Shown: piece after piece, positions 7,346-14,944 of the stretch | Numbering within the stretch: the stretch's first letter is position 1 | Layout of the letters: each line of letters opens with the position of its first letter | Assembly: GCA_049651845.1 (NCBI GenBank) | Contig: JBASCW010000105.1 | Span: 1 to 16,699, forward strand | Direction: 5' to 3' | DNA: 16,699 nucleotides | Origin: RBG-16-66-20 sp049651845 | Lineage (GTDB): Bacteria; Pseudomonadota; Gammaproteobacteria; Burkholderiales; SG8-39 | Program-made: the position numbers and the translations under genes | The notes under the pieces: generated by a model | What the model was told of the DNA's origin: nothing | What the model saw: the letters and a program-made list of their open reading frames with translations, nothing else | The model's database searches: none

Positions 7346-10300
7346 TCAACCCGCCTGCTCGGTCAGGCGCCGCACTACGTCGCACAGCTCGTCGACCGTA
7401 TCGGGCTTGTAGATCAGGTGGCGCACGCCGGAGTGCGGCGCGCGCTCGCGTAGTTCATCCGTGATGTAACCGGAGGTCACCGCCACCGGCAGGCCGGGCC
7501 GGATGAGGGACAGTTCATGCGCCACGTCCAGGCCCGACATGCCCGGCATGTTGTAGTCGGTGACCACCAGGTCGAATGCTTCCGGATCGGCGCGCACCGC
7601 CTCGAGCGCCTGCGGCGCGAGCGTGTAGCCGCTGACGCGGTAGCCTTGCCGCCCGAGCATGCGCCTGACCAGCGACACCAGCGCTTCGTCGTCGTCCAGA
7701 TAGAGCACGTGCTGTTGCCGGCCTTTCGGCGCCGCTGCAGCCGCGGGCGCGGCACGCTGGGCGGCGGGTGCGTCGACCGCCGGGAAGTAGAGCTGGAAGG
7801 TCGTCCCGGCGCCCGGCGTGCTGTCCACGGCGATCGCGCCCTCGTGCCCTTGCATGATGCCGTGCACCACCGACAGGCCGAGGCCGGTGCCCTGGTCGAT
7901 CGCCTTGGTGGTGAAGAACGGCTCGAAGATCCGTTCCTTGGTGGCCGCGTCCATGCCTTTGCCGGTGTCCGCGACCGACAGGCGCACGTACCTGCCGGGC
8001 CGGAGGCCGGCGATTTCGCGCGCCAGCGCGCTCTCCACCGCAACCTCCGCGAGGTGGATGTCGATGCTTCCCGGCCGACCCTCCATCGCGTGCCAGGCAT
8101 TCGTGCACAGGTTCACGAGGACCTGGTGGACCTGGGTGGGATCGGCCGATACGTTGGGCAGACCGGCCGCGCATTCGGCCGCGAGCCGCACGCCGGCGGG
8201 CAGCGTCGCCTGCAGCAGCCTGACCGCTTCGTCCACCACCGCGCCGAGCGCGACGACTTCCCTCACGAACTCCTGCTTGCGGCTGAAGGCGAGGATCTGC
8301 TGCACCAGGGCGCGCGCGCGGCGGCCGGCCTTGTCGATTTCCGCGATGCTGTGCCCGGCGGGGTGCTCGGGAGCGATGTCCTGGCGCGCGAGCTCGGCGT
8401 TGCCGAGGATCGAGCCGATGATGTTGTTGAAGTCGTGCGCGATGCCGCCCGCCAGTGTGCCCACCGCCTCCATCTTCTGCGACTGGCGCAGCTGCGCCTC
8501 CAGCAGCGCGCGCTTCGCCTCGGCCCTCTTCCGCTCGCTCGTGTCGTGCACCGTTGCCACCACCACGGGGCCATCGTCGGTCTGCAACGGGAGCAGGTCG
8601 ATGTCGACAGGAAGCGTGGTGCCGTCCTTGCGGCGTGCATGCAGGTCGGCCCGGCCTGAGCGCACCGGCCTTGGCGTCGCGCTCGCACGGAAATTTCGGC
8701 GCATGCCGGCATGCCGCGCGCGCGCGTGGTCCGGGACTAGGACATCGACCGGCAGGCCGATGAGCTCTTCGCGGGAGTAGCCGAGCAGCGATTCCGCGCC
8801 CCGGTTCACCGCGGTGACGATGCCCGCCTGGTTCACGATCAGGCAGGCGTCAGCCGAGAACTCGAACAGATCCTTGAAGCGGGCCTCCGCACCCAGGCGC
8901 TCGATCTCCGCGGCGGTGCGCACCGCGAACAACCGAAGCAGCGCTTCGATCCGGTCTGCGTTCTGGCGCAGCGGCTTGCGGCTCATCACGCCCAGCGCGC
9001 CGAACCGCTTGCCATGCGCGTCGAAAAGCGGCACCGCGGCGTAGCCCGACACCCCCAGATCGACCAGCATCTGGCAGGCCGGAAACCGTTGCTGCGCATG
9101 GTCCGGCAGCACCACCGGTTCCCTGCCGATCACGGATTCGCACGGCGCTCCGGCAAGGTCGTACTCCACCGGCGGCATCAGCTGCCCATCGACGCACAGG
9201 CCGAGCGTGCGCACGCGTTCGTTGGCCGGCGCCCGCAGCTTGCTGACAAAGCCGATCTCCGCGTCGAGGTACCCGGCCACCCGCCTCGCCACCTCGTTGA
9301 AGAACGCTTCGCCGCTCAGATGCGCCATCTCGGCGGAGAGCAGCCGCAGCGCGCTCTCCGTCCTCTTGCGTTCGGTGATATCGCGCGCGACGGTGACGAT
9401 GGCGTGCCTCCTTGCGTACGGTACCGCGCGGCGGAACGATTCGACCGGCAGCAGCGATCCGTCCTTGCGGCGGTAGGTGCCCTCGGTGGTCGCTTCGCGC
9501 AGGTCGCCGGCGATCAGGCGGCCGTAGATCGCGGCCAGCTCTTCGCGCGCCGCGGAGAAGATGTCCTGCGGCCCCATCGCCAGCATTTCCTCGCGGCCGT
9601 AGCCCAGCGTCTTGCAGGCCGTGTCGTTGACATCAATATACCGCATCCTTGCGGGATCGGTGAGCAGGACCAGATCCGCCGAGACGTCGATTGCGGCGCG
9701 GAACCGGCGCAGGTTGTCCTCCGCCAGCCTGCTCTCGGTGATGTCCTTGCCGGTGCCGCGGTAGCCCCTGAAGCGCCCGTCCTTGTCGAAGACAGGCCGC
9801 CCGCTGATGCTGATGAAGCGCGAATTCCCGCCGTCGCCCGGCCGCTCGATCACCAGGTCGCGGAATTCGCGATGCGCCTCGAGATCGGCGCGGTGCCTGG
9901 CCCAGTCCGCCTCGGTCATGTTGAGGCTCGGCAACTCCCAGCGCGTCCTGCCGATCTCGGCTTCCAGGAAGTAAGGCCCGTGCCGGTCGTGCGTGGCGCC
10001 GACGCGCTCGACGTAGCGGAACCGCTCGTCCTGTTCCCAAAAGAAGTCCGACGACAGCTCGGTGAGGCTCCGGAAGCGCTCCTCGCTGTCGCGCAGCGAC
10101 CGCTCCGCGCGCCTGCGCTTGGTGATGTCGATGAGGATGGCGTAAACGCCGCGCACTTTGCCGTCGGGCGAGCGGTCCGGCTCGAGATGCACCTCGATCT
10201 CGCGCGGCCCCTGCCCAGAACGCTCGTTGGTGCGTTCATAGACCACCGATTCGCCCGCCAACGCTCTCGCGTTCTGCCTTGCGACCTCCGGCCAGGCGGT

Positions 10301-11677
10301 CTCGCCCACCAATTCGCGCACGTTCCGGCCGATCACCTGGGCGGCGGCGGCGGAATAGAGTCTCGCGTAGCGTTGGTTCGCCCCCTTGATCACCTGGTCC
10401 CGATCGAAGTAGGCGATGGCCGCCGGGATGTTCTCGGTGAGCAGGCGCAATTGCGCCTCGCCGTCACGCAGTGCCTCCTCCGCTAGCTTGCGCCGGGTCA
10501 CGTCGCGCGCGACGCAGACGATCAGCCAGCTCTCGTCCAGGCGCAGCGCGCACCGGTGCAACTCGGCGACCGATGCGCGGCCGTCCTTGGTCCGTGCCGA
10601 CAATTCCGCGGTAATGCCATCGGCGCCGGCGGCGATCACTTTGTCGTATTCCCGCGCGATCTCCTCGCGGCTGGCAGCCAGTAGGTCCTGCGGCCCCAAT
10701 CGCAGCAGCTCTTCACGGCTGTAACCCATGCGCACGCAGGCGGTCTGGTTGACATCGACGAAGCGCATGGAGCCGCGATCGACCAGGTAGATCGAATCGC
10801 CGGACATGTCCATCGCGGCACGGACGCGCCGCAGCGCCTCCTCGGCCTGTTTGCGCTGGCTGACGTCCTCCATCGCCGCGATGACGTGATCGGGCCTGCC
10901 GTCCGGACCATGGATGACGTTTATCGAAAGGTTCACCCACACCGGGGTGCCGTCCTTGCGCAGGTATTGCTGCTCGCGGGCATCGGTGGACAGCTCCCCT
11001 TGGCGCAGGCGCTGGTTGAACTCAATGGCCTGGGGGCGCTCTGCCGGAAGAGTGATGTCGATCGAGGTCAGTCCCAGGAGCTCATCGCGCGTATAGCCCA
11101 GGATGTCGCAGAGCTTCTGATTCACGTCGAGGTGGAGACCGTCGATGTCGCGCCGCGCCATGCCGACCGCGGCCTGGTCGAACGCCGCCCGGAACCGCGC
11201 CTCGCTGTCGTGCAGCGACAGCTCGGCGCGCATGCGCGCGGTGATGTCGATGAACGCGCCGTGCCAGACGGTGGCGCCGTCGGCTTCGCTGCGCGGCATC
11301 GACTGGCCGCGCAGCCATCGCTGCTCCCCGCTGAAGGTACGGATGGGAAATTCGTGGATCCAGGGCGACAGCGCCCGCATCGAGGCGCCGATGGACTGCT
11401 CCAGGGCGGGCATGGCCTCGGCGGGGACGCGCTGGAAGGCGACCTCCGCATCGGCCATGACGTCGCCCGCCGACAGGCCGGCCAGCTCGCGGATCCCCTC
11501 GCTGATGAACGTGAAGGAGCGCCGGCCCCGGGCGTCGATGCGGAACGTGTACACGGCCCCCGGCAGCGCGTTCACCAGGTCGCGGCAATCCTGCTCGCTG
11601 CGCTGCAGGTTTTCTGCGGTCGGCTCGCGCACAGTCATGTCCTCGCGCGCATCGCCTTCTCCGCCCGGAATCGTCAT
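7346..11677 (-). CDS. Soluble hybrid histidine kinase: six PAS, GAF, PAS, HisKA, ATPase, receiver
   Basis: This is a 1443-residue cytoplasmic protein with no membrane helix. PAS-like domains lie at about 33-148, 159-279, 284-399, 405-521, 534-650 and 657-770; most end in a DIT/DVS-type linker followed by a charged helix. A GAF domain spans ~775-925 and a seventh PAS ~933-1050. The DHp domain carries His1081 (GGIAHDFNNIIGSI). The ATPase has an N-box (CTNAWHAM), G1 (DTGKGMD), F-box and G2 (GTGLGLS). After a Pro/Ala linker a receiver (~1322-1440) has LDDDE, the phospho-acceptor Asp1374 (VVTDYNMPG), Thr1401 and Lys1424. PAS 3 and PAS 6 resemble each other closely, which suggests internal duplication. 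The ATG at 11677 lies 10 nt after the response regulator stop; ATG 11638 is an alternative. Signals are probably intracellular (redox, oxygen or small ligands), but no cofactor residues can be assigned. Confidence 0.93.
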   Translation of the reverse strand: MTIPGGEGDAREDMTVREPTAENLQRSEQDCRDLVNALPGAVYTFRIDARGRRSFTFISEGIRELAGLSAGDVMADAEVAFQRVPAEAMPALEQSIGASMRALSPWIHEFPIRTFSGEQRWLRGQSMPRSEADGATVWHGAFIDITARMRAELSLHDSEARFRAAFDQAAVGMARRDIDGLHLDVNQKLCDILGYTRDELLGLTSIDITLPAERPQAIEFNQRLRQGELSTDAREQQYLRKDGTPVWVNLSINVIHGPDGRPDHVIAAMEDVSQRKQAEEALRRVRAAMDMSGDSIYLVDRGSMRFVDVNQTACVRMGYSREELLRLGPQDLLAASREEIAREYDKVIAAGADGITAELSARTKDGRASVAELHRCALRLDESWLIVCVARDVTRRKLAEEALRDGEAQLRLLTENIPAAIAYFDRDQVIKGANQRYARLYSAAAAQVIGRNVRELVGETAWPEVARQNARALAGESVVYERTNERSGQGPREIEVHLEPDRSPDGKVRGVYAILIDITKRRRAERSLRDSEERFRSLTELSSDFFWEQDERFRYVERVGATHDRHGPYFLEAEIGRTRWELPSLNMTEADWARHRADLEAHREFRDLVIERPGDGGNSRFISISGRPVFDKDGRFRGYRGTGKDITESRLAEDNLRRFRAAIDVSADLVLLTDPARMRYIDVNDTACKTLGYGREEMLAMGPQDIFSAAREELAAIYGRLIAGDLREATTEGTYRRKDGSLLPVESFRRAVPYARRHAIVTVARDITERKRTESALRLLSAEMAHLSGEAFFNEVARRVAGYLDAEIGFVSKLRAPANERVRTLGLCVDGQLMPPVEYDLAGAPCESVIGREPVVLPDHAQQRFPACQMLVDLGVSGYAAVPLFDAHGKRFGALGVMSRKPLRQNADRIEALLRLFAVRTAAEIERLGAEARFKDLFEFSADACLIVNQAGIVTAVNRGAESLLGYSREELIGLPVDVLVPDHARARHAGMRRNFRASATPRPVRSGRADLHARRKDGTTLPVDIDLLPLQTDDGPVVVATVHDTSERKRAEAKRALLEAQLRQSQKMEAVGTLAGGIAHDFNNIIGSILGNAELARQDIAPEHPAGHSIAEIDKAGRRARALVQQILAFSRKQEFVREVVALGAVVDEAVRLLQATLPAGVRLAAECAAGLPNVSADPTQVHQVLVNLCTNAWHAMEGRPGSIDIHLAEVAVESALAREIAGLRPGRYVRLSVADTGKGMDAATKERIFEPFFTTKAIDQGTGLGLSVVHGIMQGHEGAIAVDSTPGAGTTFQLYFPAVDAPAAQRAAPAAAAAPKGRQQHVLYLDDDEALVSLVRRMLGRQGYRVSGYTLAPQALEAVRADPEAFDLVVTDYNMPGMSGLDVAHELSLIRPGLPVAVTSGYITDELRERAPHSGVRHLIYKPDTVDELCDVVRRLTEQAG
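8272..8508 (-). repeat. DHp-encoding DNA repeat, copy 2
   Basis: This is the partner of 4970-5206 inside the hybrid kinase: 61 nt identical (8272-8332) and 131 nt with four differences (8378-8508), both in the same orientation as copy 1. The spacing is the same in both copies (45 nt between blocks), so the whole 237-nt module aligns without gaps. As a direct repeat about 3.3 kb apart it could recombine and fuse the two kinases. Confidence 0.85.
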
Positions 11678-11687
11678 CGGATCGCCG

Positions 11688-12113
11688 TCACTCCGGCGAC
11701 TGGTTCAGCGCGACCCAGTACGTCTGGATCTGCAGCGCGACCTCGACGAACTCCTCGAAATCCACCGGCTTGACGATGTAGGAGTTGGCGCCGTTCAGGT
11801 AGGCCGTTTCCACGTCCGCGTTCACGCTCGAGGTGGTGAGCATCACCACCGGAATCACGCGCAGCACGGGATGCGCCTTGAGCCGGCGCACGACTTCCAG
11901 GCCGTTCACTTTCGGCATGTTGATGTCGAGCAGGATCGCCGCCGGCCGCGGCTCGCCCGCCTCCCAGCGCGGAATCCACCCCAGGGCTTCCTCGCCGTCG
12001 CGCGCCACCTGCATGGGGTTGGCGAGCTTTCCCCGCATGAAGGCGCGCAGCGTGAGGTCCACGTCCATCGGGTTGTCGTCCACCAGCAGGATCGGTCGGG
12101 TGCCGTCGTTCAT
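11688..12113 (-). CDS. Single-domain response regulator (CheY/Rcp1-like)
   Basis: This 141-residue protein is a receiver domain only. The acidic pocket is at residues 12-13 (LLVDDNP), the phospho-acceptor is Asp63 (LLDINMPKVNG), the switch Thr93 is in VVMLTTSS and Lys115 is in IVKPVD. The C-terminal FEEFVEVALQIQTYWVALN resembles small regulators of the Rcp1 type, which are usually encoded directly after phytochrome-like kinases. Its ATG overlaps the TGA of the upstream kinase remnant as ATGA (12110-12113), indicating former or present translational coupling. It has no output domain, so it acts as a phosphate relay or by protein contact. Since its cognate kinase looks broken, it may now take phosphate from the hybrid kinase 10 nt downstream (inference). 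Confidence 0.92.
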   Translation of the reverse strand: MNDGTRPILLVDDNPMDVDLTLRAFMRGKLANPMQVARDGEEALGWIPRWEAGEPRPAAILLDINMPKVNGLEVVRRLKAHPVLRVIPVVMLTTSSVNADVETAYLNGANSYIVKPVDFEEFVEVALQIQTYWVALNQSPE

Positions 12114-13712
12114 TCGGGTATCTCGAGGAAAAAGGTCGCGCCCTTGCCGGGCTCGCTCTCGGCCCAGGCGCGCCCGCCCATGCGCTCCATCGCCTTTTTC
12201 ACCATCGCCAGGCCGACGCCGGTGCCCGGGTAGTCCTCGGCGCGGTGCAGGCGCTGGAAGACGGCGAAGATCCGGTCGCGATACTGCATGTCGAAGCCCG
12301 TCCCGTTGTCGCGCACCCACAGCAGGCGCGTGCCGCCCTCGAGGCGCCCGCCGATCTCGATCGCGGGCGCCGCCGCGTCGCGCGTGAACTTGAGCGCGTT
12401 CTCCATCAGGTTGCGCAGCGCCATCGCGAGGCCCGTCGGCGTAGTCCTCCCGCAGCAGCCGGGCGTAGCCGTCGATGCCGCGCAAGGGGGTCTTCAGGTC
12501 GTGCGCCACCGAGTAGCTGAAGGTCTCCAGCTCGCGGTTGGCGGTCTCGAGCTTCCCGGTACGCTCGCGCACGCGCTGCTCCGGCTCCGCGTTGAGCCTG
12601 CGCATCTCGTCGGCGGCCAGTCTGCGCGCGCGCAGCCGCAGCGCCCTCTCAACGCCGTCCATCGCGCCGGCCAGGTTGACGTCCAGCAGTACCAGGTCCG
12701 GCTGCAGCGCCGCGTCCGCCTTGTTCCTGCGCCGGATCTGCAGCAGGGCGAGCAGGCCGAGGCCGAGGATCGCCGCGGTCACCGCGCCGGCAGCCTGCCG
12801 GAAGACGTGCATCCGATTGTCGTGGGCCGCCAGGGCGGCGGCCTGCGAGGTGCCGATCTGGACGACCAGGGGGGAGTCCTCGAGGGCGCGGTAACTGTAG
12901 ATCCGGGGGATCCCGTCCAGCGGGCTGGTGCCGAGGAAACTGCCATGGCTCGCAGCCGGCAGAAACGTCTTGAACAGCGGCGTGTCGATCGCGCTTTGTC
13001 CGGCGGTCGCATTCGCGCCTGAGGGGTTCAGGCGCGCGAGGACGACGCCGTCGCGCCGGAGCAGCGTGACGACCGCGTTCTCGCCGAGCTGGAGATCGGA
13101 GTAGAGCTTCGCGAAATAGAAGGGATCCATCCCGACGACCGCCTGACCGGCAAAGGATCCGTCCGCTTCGTCGATGCGCGTCGACAGATACGTGGTCCAT
13201 CGGCCGCTGGTGAGCCCCAATCGCGGCTCGCTGACGAACACCGCGGGGGAATCGTTCCGCAGGTGATGCTGATGGTTCGGGTTCCTGCTCAGATTCACGG
13301 TCTTCGCCGGCGGCGGCGGATCGGCTAGGATCAGATCGCCCTTCTTGTCGGCAACGCTCAGGACGTTGTAAGGATCGAGCGCGGTCCGGCGCTCCCTGGC
13401 GTAACCGACCAGGTCGAATTTCATGCCGGAGCGCCGGTACTCCGAGGTGATTTCCCGCAGCACACCCTCGGCCGCGCGGACCGTCCTCGCGACGTGTTCG
13501 GCGAACACCCGGGCGAGATCGTCGTTCTCCTGGCGCTTGCTCTCGATGATCCGGTCACGATCGTGACCCGCCAGCACGAACAGGCCGCCCCACATTGCCG
13601 TGCACAGAATCACGCACAGGAGGATGACGCTCGCGGCAACGGCATGGCGCGCGTAGAGTTCGCGCAGCCTGGATCGTGGGGCGGGAATGCTCTTGTCGGA
13701 CGACTCGCGCAT
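12110..13712 (-). pseudogene. Membrane sensor kinase, broken by internal deletions and a frame change
   Basis: The first frame starts at ATG 13712 (MRESSDKSIP) and gives membrane helix 1 (~24-47), a long extracytoplasmic sensor and membrane helix 2 (ILGLGLLALLQIRRR). Immediately after comes a receiver fragment (QPDLVLLDVNLAGAMDG, Asp codon 12681-12683) without the rest of the receiver. A linker and DHp helix follow (ETFSYSVAHDLKTPLRGIDG, His codon 12501-12503). At about 12430-12437 this frame stops making sense. The neighbouring frame continues with LAMALRNLMENALKFTRD, DNGTGFD, FQRLHRAEDYPGTGVGLA and ends LEIPE at 12110. In related phytochrome-like kinases some 80-90 residues separate DYAD from the N-box (family knowledge); here they are absent and the frame is shifted. 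A functional ATPase is therefore unlikely. The first frame, left uncorrected, runs on into the response regulator. Confidence 0.8.
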
Positions 13713-13920
13713 TTCCGGTGGCGGGCCTCGTCCCGCGAAATTCGAAAAGACCGCCCCTTGGTTCCGGCGCGCTATCGCCCCAGAAAAGGGAAATCCTTCC
13801 GCAAAGAAACCAAAGGACTGGTTCCCATTGCACCCCTGACCGAGCCCGGCCAAACGGTGGAATAGAGGGGTTATTTTATCTTTTCGTCGCCTGCCGCGGC
13901 GCGATCCGGGATAGCCCGCC
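13713..13920 (-). promoter_or_regulatory. Leader and possible promoter of the kinase/regulator run
   Basis: About 208 nt without a plausible gene lie upstream of the kinase remnant. It holds the only AT-rich island of the area, GATAAAATAA on the minus strand (plus-strand 13872-13881), which could be a -10 region, but no good -35 stands 17 nt upstream. An in-frame extension of the kinase up to 13928 exists but does not look like protein. No riboswitch signature or T-tract terminator was seen. Confidence 0.25.
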
Positions 13921-13978
13921 TTTCTCAACTGAGTATCGACACGACTGCTAAGTGATTGATTCTGCGTGGCACGGTTCT

Positions 13979-13993
13979 CAAGGTTTCCACTAC
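13979..13993 (+). repeat. Direct repeat, left copy
   Basis: CAAGGTTTCCACTAC matches 14816-14830 (CAAGGTCTCCACTAC) at 14 of 15 positions, in the same orientation. It covers the transposase stop codon. Confidence 0.5.
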
Positions 13994-14803
13994 GCGGTGG
14001 CGGGTTCCGCGGTCGTTTCTCGAACTTGCTTGGCGGAGATTTTCGGCGGCCCCCGTTGGGGCAGCGTCAGTCGCCGTTGCGCCAGCAGCATGCGGCGCCC
14101 GACCTCCGGCTGGGGGTAGCGCGAGAACAGCAGTTCGCGCCCGTCGGTGGTCGGGATACGCACATCGACCAGCTGTATCGTCTTGAACTTGGCGAGCACC
14201 TCATGTGGCGTGATGCCCCCTGTTAGAAGGTGCAGCTTCGCCTTGAGCGTGACCTGCAGGCAGTAGGCGGGGAACGCGACGAAGATGTGCGCTTCAATGC
14301 GCGATTCTTTGCGGTGATAGATCGGTCTCACCGCGAGGTCATGCTTGAGTTCCTTGAACGCCTGCTCGACCTCGGTGACTTGGATGTAGAAACTCCACAG
14401 CCGCTCGGGCTCCTTGCCCGGCGAGGTTGGTGCGCGGCAGGTAATGGCCTTCGCGTGGGCGCACTTGGCGCGCTTGTCGCGGCTGTAGCCGTACTGGCGC
14501 AGATCCTCGGGGCTGCGCTCAACGTCGCTCCGTTGAGCGGGTTCGCCATCGCGCTGGCATCGAGCCCGCCGGAAACAGCGCGATCTGGCCACGCGTACCT
14601 TCGCCGTGCACCTCGATCATCTTGCGCCAAGCCTCGCGCTGGCTGGAGTTGATCTCGCCCAGGTACGGCACTTGGCGCTGCACGATGCGCCCGTCGCTCA
14701 GGCGCCGGTTCTCGACAACGTTCCAATACTCGTGGACCTTGCCGTCCTTCACACGTCGGTTGCAGCGCAGGAACGTGCGCGAAGTCCATGAAACAAAAAC
14801 CAC
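13990..14803 (-). pseudogene. Transposase remnant, IS4/IS1634-type, catalytic middle deleted
   Basis: The N-terminal part (TFLRCNRRVKDGKVHEYWN, ENRRLSDGRIVQRQVPYLGE, INSSQREAWRKMIEV) is a typical IS1634-like transposase start and runs in one frame to IALFPAG near 14570. Another frame then shows YGYSRDKRAKC (about 14460-14500), a motif normally more than 200 residues further on. The next segment, REGHYLPRTNLAG, and the C-terminal block EVEQAFKELKHDL, RIEAHIFVAFPAYCLQVTL, IPTTDGRELLFSRYPQPE are out of frame with each other by one base. An extra G in the GGG run near 14419-14421 explains this. The family's first two catalytic aspartates and most of the RNase H core are missing, while the C-terminal Glu region survives. 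The N-terminus has no ATG in a good place; GTG 14803 is the best candidate. It cannot be active. Confidence 0.8.
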
Positions 14804-14815
14804 CTCGCCAAGGAC

Positions 14816-14830
14816 CAAGGTCTCCACTAC
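14816..14830 (+). repeat. Direct repeat, right copy
   Basis: CAAGGTCTCCACTAC, 14 of 15 identical to 13979-13993. It lies just outside the N-terminus of the transposase remnant, so the two copies bracket the remnant. Confidence 0.5.
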
Positions 14831-14944
14831 AAGCATCGCGGCAAACCGCACCCCTTTGCGTCGAGCACTTGCGTCACGCACTGGTTCGATTTCGCTCGGA
14901 ATCAACGTCGGGTTGAGAAGACGGAATAGGGCGGCCGGGCCGGC

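Larger units (their letters stand above)
13921..14920 (-). mobile_element. Decayed insertion sequence (IS4/IS1634-like), boundaries tentative
   Basis: The transposase remnant is flanked by TTCTCAAC at 13922-13929 and its reverse complement GTTGAGAA at 14912-14919, which may be the tips of terminal inverted repeats. The similarity does not extend far inward and I see no target-site duplication outside it. Base composition is less GC-rich than the neighbouring genes, consistent with imported DNA. The element lies between fliR and the kinase remnant. Confidence 0.45.

Noticed and set aside
13713..13920. Possible c-di-GMP riboswitch in the leader of the kinase run
   Set aside because: I looked for the conserved GCAAA and tetraloop-receptor arrangement of GEMM-type riboswitches on both strands here and in 3408-3563 and did not see it.
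13713..13928. N-terminal extension of the broken kinase to ATG 13928
   Set aside because: The extension is basic and mixed in composition, without a domain, and the membrane helix expected near the N-terminus comes soon after ATG 13712.
14928..14944. GC-rich hairpin (GGCCG/CGGCC) after the fliR stop as a terminator
   Set aside because: It has a short stem in GC-rich DNA and no following U-tract, so it is not supported as an intrinsic terminator.
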